Source of the DNA: Brachybacterium vulturis
Lineage (GTDB): Bacteria; Actinomycetota; Actinomycetes; Actinomycetales; Dermabacteraceae
Direction: 5' to 3'
Length of the DNA: 64,000 nucleotides
NCBI RefSeq assembly: GCF_002407185.1
Contig: NZ_CP023563.1
Location: forward strand, 744,001 to 808,000
The translations under genes and the position numbers were made by a program. The notes below the pieces were generated by a model. It had not been told where the DNA came from. It ran no database searches and was given only the letters and a program-made list of their open reading frames with translations. Of the stretch, positions 9,465 to 17,749 are shown piece after piece. The stretch's first letter is position 1. Every line of letters starts with the position of its first letter.

Positions 9465-9546
9465 AGCGGCCTCGAGGCCCTCGACCCGCCCTGGCGGCGG
9501 TGGTGTGCTGGGACCATCCCGCCGCCCCCGACCCCAGGAGCCAGAG

Positions 9547-11229
9547 ATGTCCCTCCCCGGAGCCCGCCCCGTCCGTGCCGCCCGCGGCACCACCCTCAGC
9601 GCGAAGTCCTGGCAGACCGAGGCCCCGCTGCGCATGCTGATGAACAACCTCGACCCCGAGGTCGCCGAGCGCCCGGACGATCTCGTCGTCTACGGCGGGA
9701 CCGGGCGCGCCGCCCGCTCCTGGGAGGCCTTCGACGCCATCGTCGAGACCCTGCGGGACCTCGAGGACGACGAGACCCTGCTGGTCCAGTCCGGCAAGCC
9801 GGTCGGCGTGCTGCGCACCCACGAGTGGGCGCCCCGCGTGCTGCTGGCCAACTCCAACCTCGTCGGCGACTGGGCGACCTGGCCCGAGTTCCGCAGGCTC
9901 GAGGCCGAGGGCCTGATGATGTACGGCCAGATGACCGCCGGGTCCTGGATCTACATCGCCACCCAGGGCATCCTCCAGGGCACCTTTGAGACCTTCGCGG
10001 CCGTCGCCGCCAAGCGCTTCGGCGGCACGCTGGCCGGCACCATCACCCTGACCGGCGGCTGCGGCGGCATGGGCGGCGCCCAGCCGCTGGCCGTCACCCT
10101 CAACGGCGGTGTCTGCCTGATCGTGGAGGTGGATCGCGCCCGCCTCGAGCGCCGGGTCGCCAAGCGCTACTGCCACGAGATCGCCGACGACCTCGAGGAT
10201 GCGATCGCCCGCGCGAACGCCGCCAAGGCCGAGGAGAAGGGCCTCTCGATCGGCATCGTCGGCAACGCGGCGGACGTCTTCCCCGCTCTGCTCGAGCGTC
10301 ACCGGGCCGGCGATCTGCACATCGACGTGGTCACCGACCAGACCAGCGCCCACGACCCGCTGAGCTACCTGCCCACCGAGATCACCGTCGAGCAGTGGCA
10401 GCGCGAGGCGGCGGCCGACGCCGAGGGCTTCACCAAGAAGTCTCGTGAGGCGATGGCCCGCCAGGTCCAGGCCATGGTCGAGTTCCAGGACGCCGGCGCC
10501 GAGGTGTTCGACTACGGCAACTCGATCCGTGACGAGGCCCGCCACGCCGGCTACGACCGCGCCTTCGAGTTCCCCGGCTTCGTGCCCGCCTACATCCGCC
10601 CCCTGTTCTGCGAGGGCCTCGGCCCGTTCCGCTGGGTGGCGCTGTCCGGTGATCCCGAGGACATCGCGGTCACCGATGCGGCGCTGAAGGAGCTGTTCCC
10701 CGAGAACGAGCACCTGCACCGCTGGCTCGACGCCGCGGACGAGTTCGTCGAGTTCGAGGGCCTGCCGGCCCGCATCTGCTGGCTCGGCTACGGCGAGCGC
10801 CATCAGGCCGGGATGCTCTTCAACGACCTCGTGCGCGACGGGAAGGTCAAGGCCCCGATCGTCATCGGCCGTGACCACCTCGACTCCGGCTCCGTCGCCT
10901 CCCCGTACCGGGAGACCGAATCCATGCTGGACGGCTCCGACGCGATCGCCGACTGGCCGCTGCTGAACGCCCTGACCTCCACCTCCTCGGGTGCCAGCTG
11001 GGTCTCGATCCACCACGGCGGCGGCGTCGGCATCGGCCGCTCGATCCACGCCGGCCAGGTGGGCCTGGCCGACGGCACCGAGCTCGCCCGGCAGAAGCTC
11101 GAGCGCCTGCTGACCAACGATCCCGCCATGGGCGTGATCCGCCACGTCGATGCCGGCTACTCCCGGGCCGACGAGGTCGCTCACGAGCGCGGGGTGCGGG
11201 TGCCGATGACCCCGGTGCGGCGGGACTGA
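9547..11229 (+). CDS. hutU: Urocanate hydratase HutU
   Basis: 560 residues, the normal length for urocanase. Conserved stretches include [14 protein letters not shown] near the N-terminus, [18 protein letters not shown], the NAD-binding glycine cluster [18 protein letters not shown], and [17 protein letters not shown] with [10 protein letters not shown]. It converts urocanate to imidazolone propionate using NAD+ as an electrophile, the second step of histidine breakdown. It is single-copy here with its own upstream operator candidate. The stop is 18 bases from the convergent lipoprotein stop. Confidence 0.95.
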   Translation: MSLPGARPVRAARGTTLSAKSWQTEAPLRMLMNNLDPEVAERPDDLVVYGGTGRAARSWEAFDAIVETLRDLEDDETLLVQSGKPVGVLRTHEWAPRVLLANSNLVGDWATWPEFRRLEAEGLMMYGQMTAGSWIYIATQGILQGTFETFAAVAAKRFGGTLAGTITLTGGCGGMGGAQPLAVTLNGGVCLIVEVDRARLERRVAKRYCHEIADDLEDAIARANAAKAEEKGLSIGIVGNAADVFPALLERHRAGDLHIDVVTDQTSAHDPLSYLPTEITVEQWQREAAADAEGFTKKSREAMARQVQAMVEFQDAGAEVFDYGNSIRDEARHAGYDRAFEFPGFVPAYIRPLFCEGLGPFRWVALSGDPEDIAVTDAALKELFPENEHLHRWLDAADEFVEFEGLPARICWLGYGERHQAGMLFNDLVRDGKVKAPIVIGRDHLDSGSVASPYRETESMLDGSDAIADWPLLNALTSTSSGASWVSIHHGGGVGIGRSIHAGQVGLADGTELARQKLERLLTNDPAMGVIRHVDAGYSRADEVAHERGVRVPMTPVRRD

Positions 11230-11247
11230 TCCCCCGGGGCCGCCGGC

Positions 11248-11754
11248 TCACTCCACGACGACGGTGATCTCCACCGGGGCGACGGGAGCATCGAGGGTCC
11301 CCTGGCTCTGGTCGCAGTCCTCGGCGATCTCGGTGCGGGTGCAGTACAGCACCCGCACCGTGGTGGTCCCGGGCTGCCGGCCGGTCAGCTCCACGGCGTA
11401 GGGCATCGACGCCCCGGGGGCGTCCTGCCCCTCGTCGGTGCCGAACACCTCCTCGTCCATGACGACGCTCGCCTCGGCGACGGTGGCGTCGGTCTGCGAG
11501 ATGACGCCCCAGTCGTCCCCGATGCCCTGGCTGCCCTCACCGAGGGAGACCTGGGCGGTCTCGCCGACGGCGAGCTGCACCTCCGTGGTCCCCTGCACGA
11601 GCAGTGCGGGGTCGTCGCCGGAGCCGCCACCGAGCACTCCGCAGCCCGCGAGCAGCGCGGCACCGACGAGAAGGGTCAGCGCTCGCGCCGCGCGTCCTCG
11701 GGCCGGATCGGTGGTGGCGGTCGCCGTGGCGCCGTGGGAGGTCCTGAGGGTCAT
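11248..11754 (-). CDS. Small secreted lipoprotein with Ig-like beta domain, possibly protease-inhibitor-like
   Basis: 168 residues. A signal peptide ends in the lipobox LLAGCG (lipid-attached Cys38). The mature part is all beta-like: LAVGETAQVSLGEG, then the strand pair VELTGRQPGTTTVRVLYCTR and PVEITVVV. The pattern resembles chagasin-type (I42) inhibitor domains weakly; the family's NPTTG loop is not seen, so this stays a suggestion. Start at 11754 has AGGAG seven bases upstream. It is divergent from the small protein/WXG-calpain pair, where a cell-surface protease inhibitor would make sense, but that is inference. Confidence 0.6.
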   Translation of the reverse strand: MTLRTSHGATATATTDPARGRAARALTLLVGAALLAGCGVLGGGSGDDPALLVQGTTEVQLAVGETAQVSLGEGSQGIGDDWGVISQTDATVAEASVVMDEEVFGTDEGQDAPGASMPYAVELTGRQPGTTTVRVLYCTRTEIAEDCDQSQGTLDAPVAPVEITVVVE

Positions 11755-11917
11755 CGCGGCTCCTGAGTTCGTCCGGACGGTGTTCGATGGCCTCAGTGTT
11801 CCAGAGGGCGGAGCGTGCGGCGCGTCGCTCCGATGGGGAGCACTGCCCATCGACGGGACGGCTCTGCCGCGACAGACTCGTCCCACGACAGCTGGACGAT
11901 GAGGTGAGGGGCGGACC

Positions 11918-12223
11918 ATGGCGACCGAGGAGCAGGTGGCGATAGCGCTGGGGGCGGTGACGCCCTGGCGGGCTCTGCAGCTCGCGATCAAGGGGTTCTC
12001 GGGGGAGACGGGGGAGTCCTACGCCAAGGTGATCGTCCGCAGCGGCGACGACTCGCAGCTGGTGCGGATCGAGCTCGGCGAGACCGCCGAGGTGGGGGAC
12101 GGCGTGAGCCTCCGCCTGGACGAGGTGCCGCCGCCGTCGCGGCCGGAGGACGGGCCCGCTCCGACGGGCCGGGGACGGGTGCTGGTCACCGTCCGCACTG
12201 CCGACGAGGACGGCGGGCGATGA
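11918..12223 (+). CDS. Small protein of unknown function, partner of the WXG-calpain gene
   Basis: 101 residues, acidic, no signal peptide or membrane segment. An N-terminal helix (EEQVAIALGAVTPWRALQLAIKG) is followed by beta-prone sequence (AKVIVRSGDDSQLVRIEL, RVLVTVRTADEDGG). I do not recognise a family. The stop overlaps the start of the next gene by four bases (ATGA), so the two are translationally coupled. Candidate roles are chaperone or immunity partner for the downstream WXG100 protein; neither is shown. Confidence 0.65.
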   Translation: MATEEQVAIALGAVTPWRALQLAIKGFSGETGESYAKVIVRSGDDSQLVRIELGETAEVGDGVSLRLDEVPPPSRPEDGPAPTGRGRVLVTVRTADEDGGR

Positions 12224-13269
12224 TCGAGCTCGGCGCCGACACCGATATGGTCCGTGCCCACGCGCAGGCGATGCGCACCGGGACGAGAACGCTGCGCGAG
12301 AGGATCTCCGCACTCGGCTCCACGGTCCGCTCCGTCACCTGGACCGGGCCCGACGCCGAGGACTTCCGCACCACGGCGGAGTCGCGCCTTGCCGAGGCGG
12401 GGACGGTGCTGGAGAGCATCGATCGCCGCAGCGAGGAGCTCCTCGAGCACGCGGACGAGCAGGACCTGGTCTCCTCGGTCGACGGGCTCGGCGGGGGCGA
12501 CGGCGCCGCGGGTCCCGACGGCGACGAGGCAGGGACGGTGAAGGACCCGGGCGATGTCGAGGGCACGGATCCGGCGGACGAGGACATCCCCGAGGACGAC
12601 GAGGCGCTGGACCCCGACGACTCCGCCCAGGGCAGCATCGGCGACTGCTATCTGCTGTCCTCCCTGCAGTCCCTCGCCCAGCGCGATCCGGACTTCCTGC
12701 GCGAGCACGTGGAGGAGGTCGAGCCGGGCGTCTACGAGGTCACGATGTTCGACGAGGACGGCGACCCGATCGTCTACCAGGTCGAGTCCGTCCAGGAGGG
12801 CGGGGTGCGCGGCGCCGACGGCGACCAGTCCGTCTACAGCCTCTACGAGCGCGCCTATGCGATGCACCTGGACGCCCGGGGCGTCGACATCGACGGCGGG
12901 TTCCCCGAGGACGCGATGGAGACCCTCACCGGTCAGGGCGCCGATGCCTACGATTCCCTCGACATCGATGAGCTCGCCGAGCAGCTCGACCGCGGCCATC
13001 TCGTCAACGCCGACACCGGGGGGATCGACGATCCCAGCCATGACCAGATCGTCGGCAACCACGCCTACACGGTGTCCTCCGTGGACACCGAGGCGGGCAC
13101 CGTCACGGTGACCAACCCCTGGGCCGCGGGGGACCCGAACGCCCCGAAGAACGTGACGATGAGCTATGAGGAGTACCAGGAGACCTTCGGCCGCACCACC
13201 GTCGGCCGCACCGAGGAGAAGGGCGTGTTCGAGGGCATCGGGATCGGCGACCGGATCGGGTGGCTCTGA
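12220..13269 (+). CDS. WXG100-calpain fusion: probable type VII-secreted cysteine protease
   Basis: 349 residues. Residues 1-85 form a helical hairpin with the WXG turn (VTWTGPDAEDF, Trp41-Gly43), typical of ESX/type VII substrates. An acidic Gly/Asp/Glu linker follows (about 88-135). Residues 136-345 match the calpain-type papain fold: GSIGDCYLLSSLQSLA with Cys143, GNHAYTV with His281 and VTNPWA with Asn299, so the catalytic triad is complete. There is no Sec signal. This is a toxin-like architecture: secretion module plus protease. It is preceded by a coupled small gene and a divergent lipoprotein. No ESX machinery gene is in the window. Target (rival bacteria, host or own envelope) is unknown. 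Confidence 0.82.
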   Translation: MIELGADTDMVRAHAQAMRTGTRTLRERISALGSTVRSVTWTGPDAEDFRTTAESRLAEAGTVLESIDRRSEELLEHADEQDLVSSVDGLGGGDGAAGPDGDEAGTVKDPGDVEGTDPADEDIPEDDEALDPDDSAQGSIGDCYLLSSLQSLAQRDPDFLREHVEEVEPGVYEVTMFDEDGDPIVYQVESVQEGGVRGADGDQSVYSLYERAYAMHLDARGVDIDGGFPEDAMETLTGQGADAYDSLDIDELAEQLDRGHLVNADTGGIDDPSHDQIVGNHAYTVSSVDTEAGTVTVTNPWAAGDPNAPKNVTMSYEEYQETFGRTTVGRTEEKGVFEGIGIGDRIGWL

Positions 13270-13295
13270 GGGGCCGCATCGACCCCCGCACCACC

Positions 13296-13314
13296 GTCCG
13301 GCATCCCGGACACA
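13296..13314. promoter_or_regulatory. Candidate hut operator, copy 3 (inverted repeat)
   Basis: GTCCGGCATCCCGGACACA, 51 bases before hutI. Arms are GTCCGG and CCGGAC. It would act on hutI and the closely spaced permease and hutH genes. Confidence 0.6.
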
Positions 13315-13353
13315 CGACCGTCAGGGCCTCTGGGCGAGGGTGATCGCAGCCCG

Positions 13354-13359
13354 TAGCCT
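13354..13359 (+). promoter_or_regulatory. Candidate -10 hexamer of hutI (leaderless)
   Basis: TAGCCT six bases before the hutI ATG. This spacing places the transcript start at or next to the initiation codon, so hutI would be translated without a Shine-Dalgarno; none is visible upstream. Confidence 0.35.
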
Positions 13360-13365
13360 CGGGGC

Positions 13366-14658
13366 ATGACGAGCACCCTGATCTCCGGCATCAGCGAGCT
13401 GTGGACCCTGGATCCCGCGCTGGATGATCGCGCACGCCCCGGCGACACCACCGACGAGCAGGTGCGGCACGACGCCGCCCTGGTCATCGAGGACGGGCGG
13501 ATCGCCTGGACCGGTCCTGCGAGGGAGGCCCCGTCGGCCGACGCCGCCGTGGACCTCGGCGGCCGGGCCGTGCTGCCCGGCTGGGTCGACTCCCACTCCC
13601 ACCTCGTCTTCGACGGCGACCGTACCGCCGAGTTCGAGGCGCGGATGGCCGGGCAGTCCTACAGCGCCGGCGGCATCGGCGTCACCACCGAGGCCACCCG
13701 CTCCGCCTCCGAGGAGCACCTGCGCGAGCTGGTCCGCGGCCGGATCACGGAGGCGGTCGCCGGCGGCACCACCTGCCTGGAGACCAAGACCGGGTACGGG
13801 CTCACCGTCGCGGACGAGCTCCGCGCCGCCGCGCTCGCCTCCGCACTGGTGCAGGAGGAGGAGCTCGACGAGGCGACCTTCCTGGGCGCCCATCTGGTGC
13901 CGCGTGAGTTCGACGGCCGGGACGGCCGGCCGGATGCGGACGACTACGTCGACCTGGTGACCGGGGAGATGCTCACCGCCGTCGCCCCGCACGTGCGCTG
14001 GATCGACGTCTTCTGCGAGCAGGGTGCTTTCGATCCGGAGCAGTCCGCGCGGGTGCTGCGCGCCGGTGCCGACGCCGGCCTCGGCCTGCGCGTGCACGGC
14101 AATCAGCTGGGCCGCTCGGGCGGCGTCGCGCTGGCCGCCGAGCTCGGGGCCGCGAGCGTGGACCACGTGAACCATCTCGCCGCCGCCGACATCGAGGCGC
14201 TCGCCGCGACCGCGGCCCGCGCCACCGCGCCGGGTGACCGGCCCGGACTCCTGGCCGTGGACGCCGGTCCGACGGTCGCCACCGTGCTGCCGGCCTGCGA
14301 CCTCTCCACCCGCGCCCCGCTGGCGCCGGCCCGGGACCTGCTGGACGCCGGCGCCGCCGTCGCGATCGCCTCGAACTGCAACCCCGGCACCAGCTTCACC
14401 AGCGCGATGAGCTTCTGCGTCACCACCGCCGTGCTGCAGATGCATCTCTCGCTGGCCGAGGCGATCCGCGCCGCCACCCGCGGCGGGGCGCTCGCCCTGC
14501 GCCGCACCGACGTCGGCCACCTCGGGATCGGCGCCCGCGCCGACCTGCATGTGCTCGACGCCCCCGCCGCGATCCACCTCGCCTACCGGCCCGGCATGCC
14601 GCTCACCCACCGGGTGTGGCGTCACGGTCTCGAACGGTCCCCGGCCGCGGGGGCCTGA
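13366..14658 (+). CDS. hutI: Imidazolonepropionase HutI
   Basis: 430 residues, amidohydrolase fold. Metal and substrate motifs: LPGWVDSHSHLVFDGDR (HxH, with Ser where many relatives have Thr), LETKTGYGL, LRVHGNQLG (His), VDHVNHL (His), ASNCNPGTSF (Asn-Cys-Asn-Pro). It opens the imidazolone ring to formimidoylglutamate, the third histidine-degradation step, feeding HutG. The next gene starts 67 bases downstream, followed by hutH, so an operon hutI-permease-hutH is likely. Confidence 0.95.
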   Translation: MTSTLISGISELWTLDPALDDRARPGDTTDEQVRHDAALVIEDGRIAWTGPAREAPSADAAVDLGGRAVLPGWVDSHSHLVFDGDRTAEFEARMAGQSYSAGGIGVTTEATRSASEEHLRELVRGRITEAVAGGTTCLETKTGYGLTVADELRAAALASALVQEEELDEATFLGAHLVPREFDGRDGRPDADDYVDLVTGEMLTAVAPHVRWIDVFCEQGAFDPEQSARVLRAGADAGLGLRVHGNQLGRSGGVALAAELGAASVDHVNHLAAADIEALAATAARATAPGDRPGLLAVDAGPTVATVLPACDLSTRAPLAPARDLLDAGAAVAIASNCNPGTSFTSAMSFCVTTAVLQMHLSLAEAIRAATRGGALALRRTDVGHLGIGARADLHVLDAPAAIHLAYRPGMPLTHRVWRHGLERSPAAGA

Positions 14659-14725
14659 CGCCCTCCTGCCGCCACCACCTCGTCCCGTCCCCCACCCCCG
14701 CAGTCCTGACCAGAGGAGACCGTCG

Positions 14726-16099
14726 ATGACGACGTCCGATGCTGCCCATGACCCCGGTTTCGACGGCGCCGCCGCCCGCCGCAACACCACCGGCATCGAG
14801 ATACGCCCGATGCCCGGGAATCGCTGGCGGTTCTTCGTCTACAGCGCGATCGGCCTGGCGATGTTCTTCGGCACCGTCGAGATCGGTGGGGAGTCCACCA
14901 TCCTGGTGGACCATGCGCTGACCTTCGTGATGTGGATGCTGGGACCGGCCGTGCCCTGGGTGGTGGTCTGCCTGGTGCTGCTGGGGACCGTGCGCCCCTT
15001 CGTCACCGGCAGCTGGAGGCAGTCCGCGCTGCGCACCGTCTTCGCTCTGCTGAACATCGTGGGCCTGGTGGTCGCGGTCTGCGCGGCGGCCGGCTTCTAT
15101 CCGGGCCCGCTCGGCAATCCGGACATCGGCCCCTTCCTGTGGGAGAAGCTGGGGATCCCGGTGGGGATGCTGGTCCCCGTCGGCGCCGTGTTCCTGGCGC
15201 TGCTGATCAACTACGGGCTGATGGAGTTCATCGGTGTGCTGGTCCAGCCGATCATGCGCCCGGTGTGGAAGGTGCCCGGCCGTGCCGCGGTCGATGCCGT
15301 CGCCTCCTTCGTGGGCTCCTACTCGCTGGCGCTGCTGATCACCGACCGCGTCTACCGCGAGGGCCGCTACACCGGCAAGGAGGCCGCGATCATCGCGACC
15401 GGTTTCTCCACCGTCTCGGCGACCTTCATGGTGATCGTGGCCAGCACCCTCGACCTGATGCATCACTGGACGCTGTACTTCTTCCTCACCCTTGCGGTCA
15501 CCTTCGCGGTCACCGCGATCACGGTGCGGATCCCGCCGCTGAGCCGGGTGCCGGACGTGCCCTACGAGGGCGTCGAGCATTCGCCGGAGCCGGCCTCCCG
15601 CGGCCACCGTCTCCGGCAGGCCTGGGACGAGGCGATGCGTGCGCTGGCCAATGCCCCCGGCATCGGGCGCGGCAGCTGGGCCACCTTCAAGGACGGTGTG
15701 CTGATGGCCTCGGCGATCGTCCCCTCGATCCTCTCCGTCGGCCTGATCGGCCTGCTGCTGGCCACCTATACGCCGGTCTTCGACGTGATCGGCTGGCTGT
15801 TCGTTCCGGTCGCGTACCTCGTACAGCTGCCGGACCCGGCCCTGGCCGGCAAGGCGGTCTCGGTGGGCATCGCGGAGATGTTCCTGCCTGCCACCGTGGT
15901 CGCCGGCCACGAGTCCGAGGTGCTGCGCTTCACCGTCGGCGTCACCGCCGTCTCCCAGATAGTGTTCTTCTCCGCGCTGGTGCCCTCGATCCTGGCCACC
16001 CGCATCCCGGTCTCCGTCGTGCACATGGTGGTGCTGTGGTTCATCCGGGTGGTCCTGACCATCCTGATCGCCGCCCCGCTGGCGCACCTGCTGCTGTAA
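14726..16099 (+). CDS. YjiH-type membrane permease in the hut operon (candidate histidine/urocanate transporter)
   Basis: 457 residues with about 10-11 membrane segments, beginning after a soluble N-terminus of about 30 residues. It resembles the YjiH/nucleoside-recognition (Gate) membrane family; the gate-like repeats are KEAAIIATGFSTVSATFM and AGKAVSVGIAEMFLPATVV. YjiH proteins are frequently encoded with hut genes and are thought to move histidine or urocanate; here the position between hutI and hutH supports that. GAGGAGAC lies upstream of the ATG. Transport substrate is inference. Confidence 0.8.
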   Translation: MTTSDAAHDPGFDGAAARRNTTGIEIRPMPGNRWRFFVYSAIGLAMFFGTVEIGGESTILVDHALTFVMWMLGPAVPWVVVCLVLLGTVRPFVTGSWRQSALRTVFALLNIVGLVVAVCAAAGFYPGPLGNPDIGPFLWEKLGIPVGMLVPVGAVFLALLINYGLMEFIGVLVQPIMRPVWKVPGRAAVDAVASFVGSYSLALLITDRVYREGRYTGKEAAIIATGFSTVSATFMVIVASTLDLMHHWTLYFFLTLAVTFAVTAITVRIPPLSRVPDVPYEGVEHSPEPASRGHRLRQAWDEAMRALANAPGIGRGSWATFKDGVLMASAIVPSILSVGLIGLLLATYTPVFDVIGWLFVPVAYLVQLPDPALAGKAVSVGIAEMFLPATVVAGHESEVLRFTVGVTAVSQIVFFSALVPSILATRIPVSVVHMVVLWFIRVVLTILIAAPLAHLLL

Positions 16100-16149
16100 C
16101 CGGCCACCGGCACTGCCCCCTCTGACCCCGAAACCCAGAAAGGCTCCCC

Positions 16150-17691
16150 ATGCTCAGCCCCGTCACCCTCTCCAGCTCCGGCCTGACCGCCGCCGACGTC
16201 CTCGCCGTCGCCCGCCATCGGGCACGCGTCGAGCTCGACCCCGCCGCCCGGGAGCAGGTCGCCTCGGTGCGCGCGCACATCGATGCGCTCGCCGCCGGGG
16301 ACACCCCCGTCTACGGCGTCTCCACCGGATTCGGCGCCCTCGCGGACACCGCGATCCCGCCCAGCATGCGCCACGCCCTGCAGCGCTCGCTGATCCGCTC
16401 GCACGCGGCCGGAGCCGGCCCGGAGGTGGAGACCGAGGTGGTGCGCGCCCTGATGCTGCTGCGCGCCCGCACCCTCGCCTCCGGCCGCACCGGGGTGCGT
16501 CCCGTCGTGGTCGAGACGATCCTCGCGCTGCTGAACGCCCAGATCACCCCGATCGTCCACGAGTACGGCTCCCTGGGCTGCTCCGGCGATCTCGCCCCGC
16601 TCTCGCACTGCGCGATCGTGCTGATGGGCGAGGGCCGTGCCCGCGACCGCGACGGGGTGGAGCGCCCCGTGCCCGAGCTGCTCGCCGAGGCCGGGATCGA
16701 GCCGGTGCTGCTCGAGGAGAAGGAGGGGCTCGCGCTGATCAACGGCACCGACGGCATGCTCGGCATGCTGCTGTTGGCGATCGCCGACCTCGACGACCTG
16801 GTGCGCACCGCCGACCTCACCACGGCCCTGTCCGTGCAGGGCCTGCGCGGGCGGGACTCCGTGTTCCGGCCCGAGCTGCACGCCCCGCTGCGGCCCCACC
16901 CGGGCCAGGAGGCCTCGGCCGCGAACATCTTCGCCCTGCTCGCCGGGTCCCCGATCATCGCCGACGTCGCCGCCGAGGGCTCGCGCGTGCAGGACGCCTA
17001 CTCGCTGCGCTGCGCCCCGCAGGTCGCCGGCGGGGTGCGCGACACCATCGAGCATGCCCGCACGGTCGCCGAGCGGGAACTCACCGCCGCGATCGACAAC
17101 CCCGTCGTGCTCGAGGACGGGACCGTCACCTCCAACGGCAACTTCCACGGCGCGCCCGTTGCGTACGTGCTGGACTTCCTGGCCGTGGTCTCCGCAGACC
17201 TCGCCTCGATCGCGGAGCGCCGCACCGACCGGATGCTCGACAAGACCCGCTCCCACGGGCTGCCGCCGTTCCTGGCCGACGACCCCGGCGTGGACTCCGG
17301 CTTCATGATCGCCCAGTACACCCAGGCCGGCCTGGTCTCGGACATGAAGCGCCTCGCGGTGCCGGCGAGCGTGGACTCCATCCCCTCCTCCGCGATGCAG
17401 GAGGACCACGTCTCGATGGGCTGGCACGCCGCCCGCAAGCTGCGCACCAGCGTGGAGAACCTGCGCCGCGTGCTCGCGATCGAGCTGCTCACCGCCGCCC
17501 GCGCGATCGACCTGCGGAGCCCGCTGGCCCCCTCGGCCCCGAGCGCCGCCGCGATCGCCGTGCTGCGCCGCACCGTCGAGGGCCCCGGCCCGGACCGCTT
17601 CCTGGCCCCGGACATCGCCGAGGCCGAGGCACGGCTGCTGGATAGGACCGTGCTGGCCGCGGTCGAGGAGGTCACCGGCCGGCTCGCCTGA
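16150..17691 (+). CDS. hutH: Histidine ammonia-lyase HutH with a CSG MIO tripeptide
   Basis: 513 residues, normal length. It carries VYGVSTGFGALAD (catalytic Tyr55), the MIO segment GSLGCSGDLAPLSH and the later QDAYSLRCAPQV and SNGNFHG motifs. The electrophilic MIO group normally forms from Ala-Ser-Gly; here residue 144 is Cys, giving Cys-Ser-Gly. It deaminates histidine to urocanate, step one of the pathway. It is 50 bases after the permease gene, with AAAGG before the ATG, and is likely the last gene of the hutI operon. Confidence 0.95.
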   Translation: MLSPVTLSSSGLTAADVLAVARHRARVELDPAAREQVASVRAHIDALAAGDTPVYGVSTGFGALADTAIPPSMRHALQRSLIRSHAAGAGPEVETEVVRALMLLRARTLASGRTGVRPVVVETILALLNAQITPIVHEYGSLGCSGDLAPLSHCAIVLMGEGRARDRDGVERPVPELLAEAGIEPVLLEEKEGLALINGTDGMLGMLLLAIADLDDLVRTADLTTALSVQGLRGRDSVFRPELHAPLRPHPGQEASAANIFALLAGSPIIADVAAEGSRVQDAYSLRCAPQVAGGVRDTIEHARTVAERELTAAIDNPVVLEDGTVTSNGNFHGAPVAYVLDFLAVVSADLASIAERRTDRMLDKTRSHGLPPFLADDPGVDSGFMIAQYTQAGLVSDMKRLAVPASVDSIPSSAMQEDHVSMGWHAARKLRTSVENLRRVLAIELLTAARAIDLRSPLAPSAPSAAAIAVLRRTVEGPGPDRFLAPDIAEAEARLLDRTVLAAVEEVTGRLA

Positions 17692-17749
17692 GCCGGAGGT
17701 GGGGCGGGCAGGGCTTCCGCTCGTCGGTGGCCGGGGCCATGCTGGAGCC

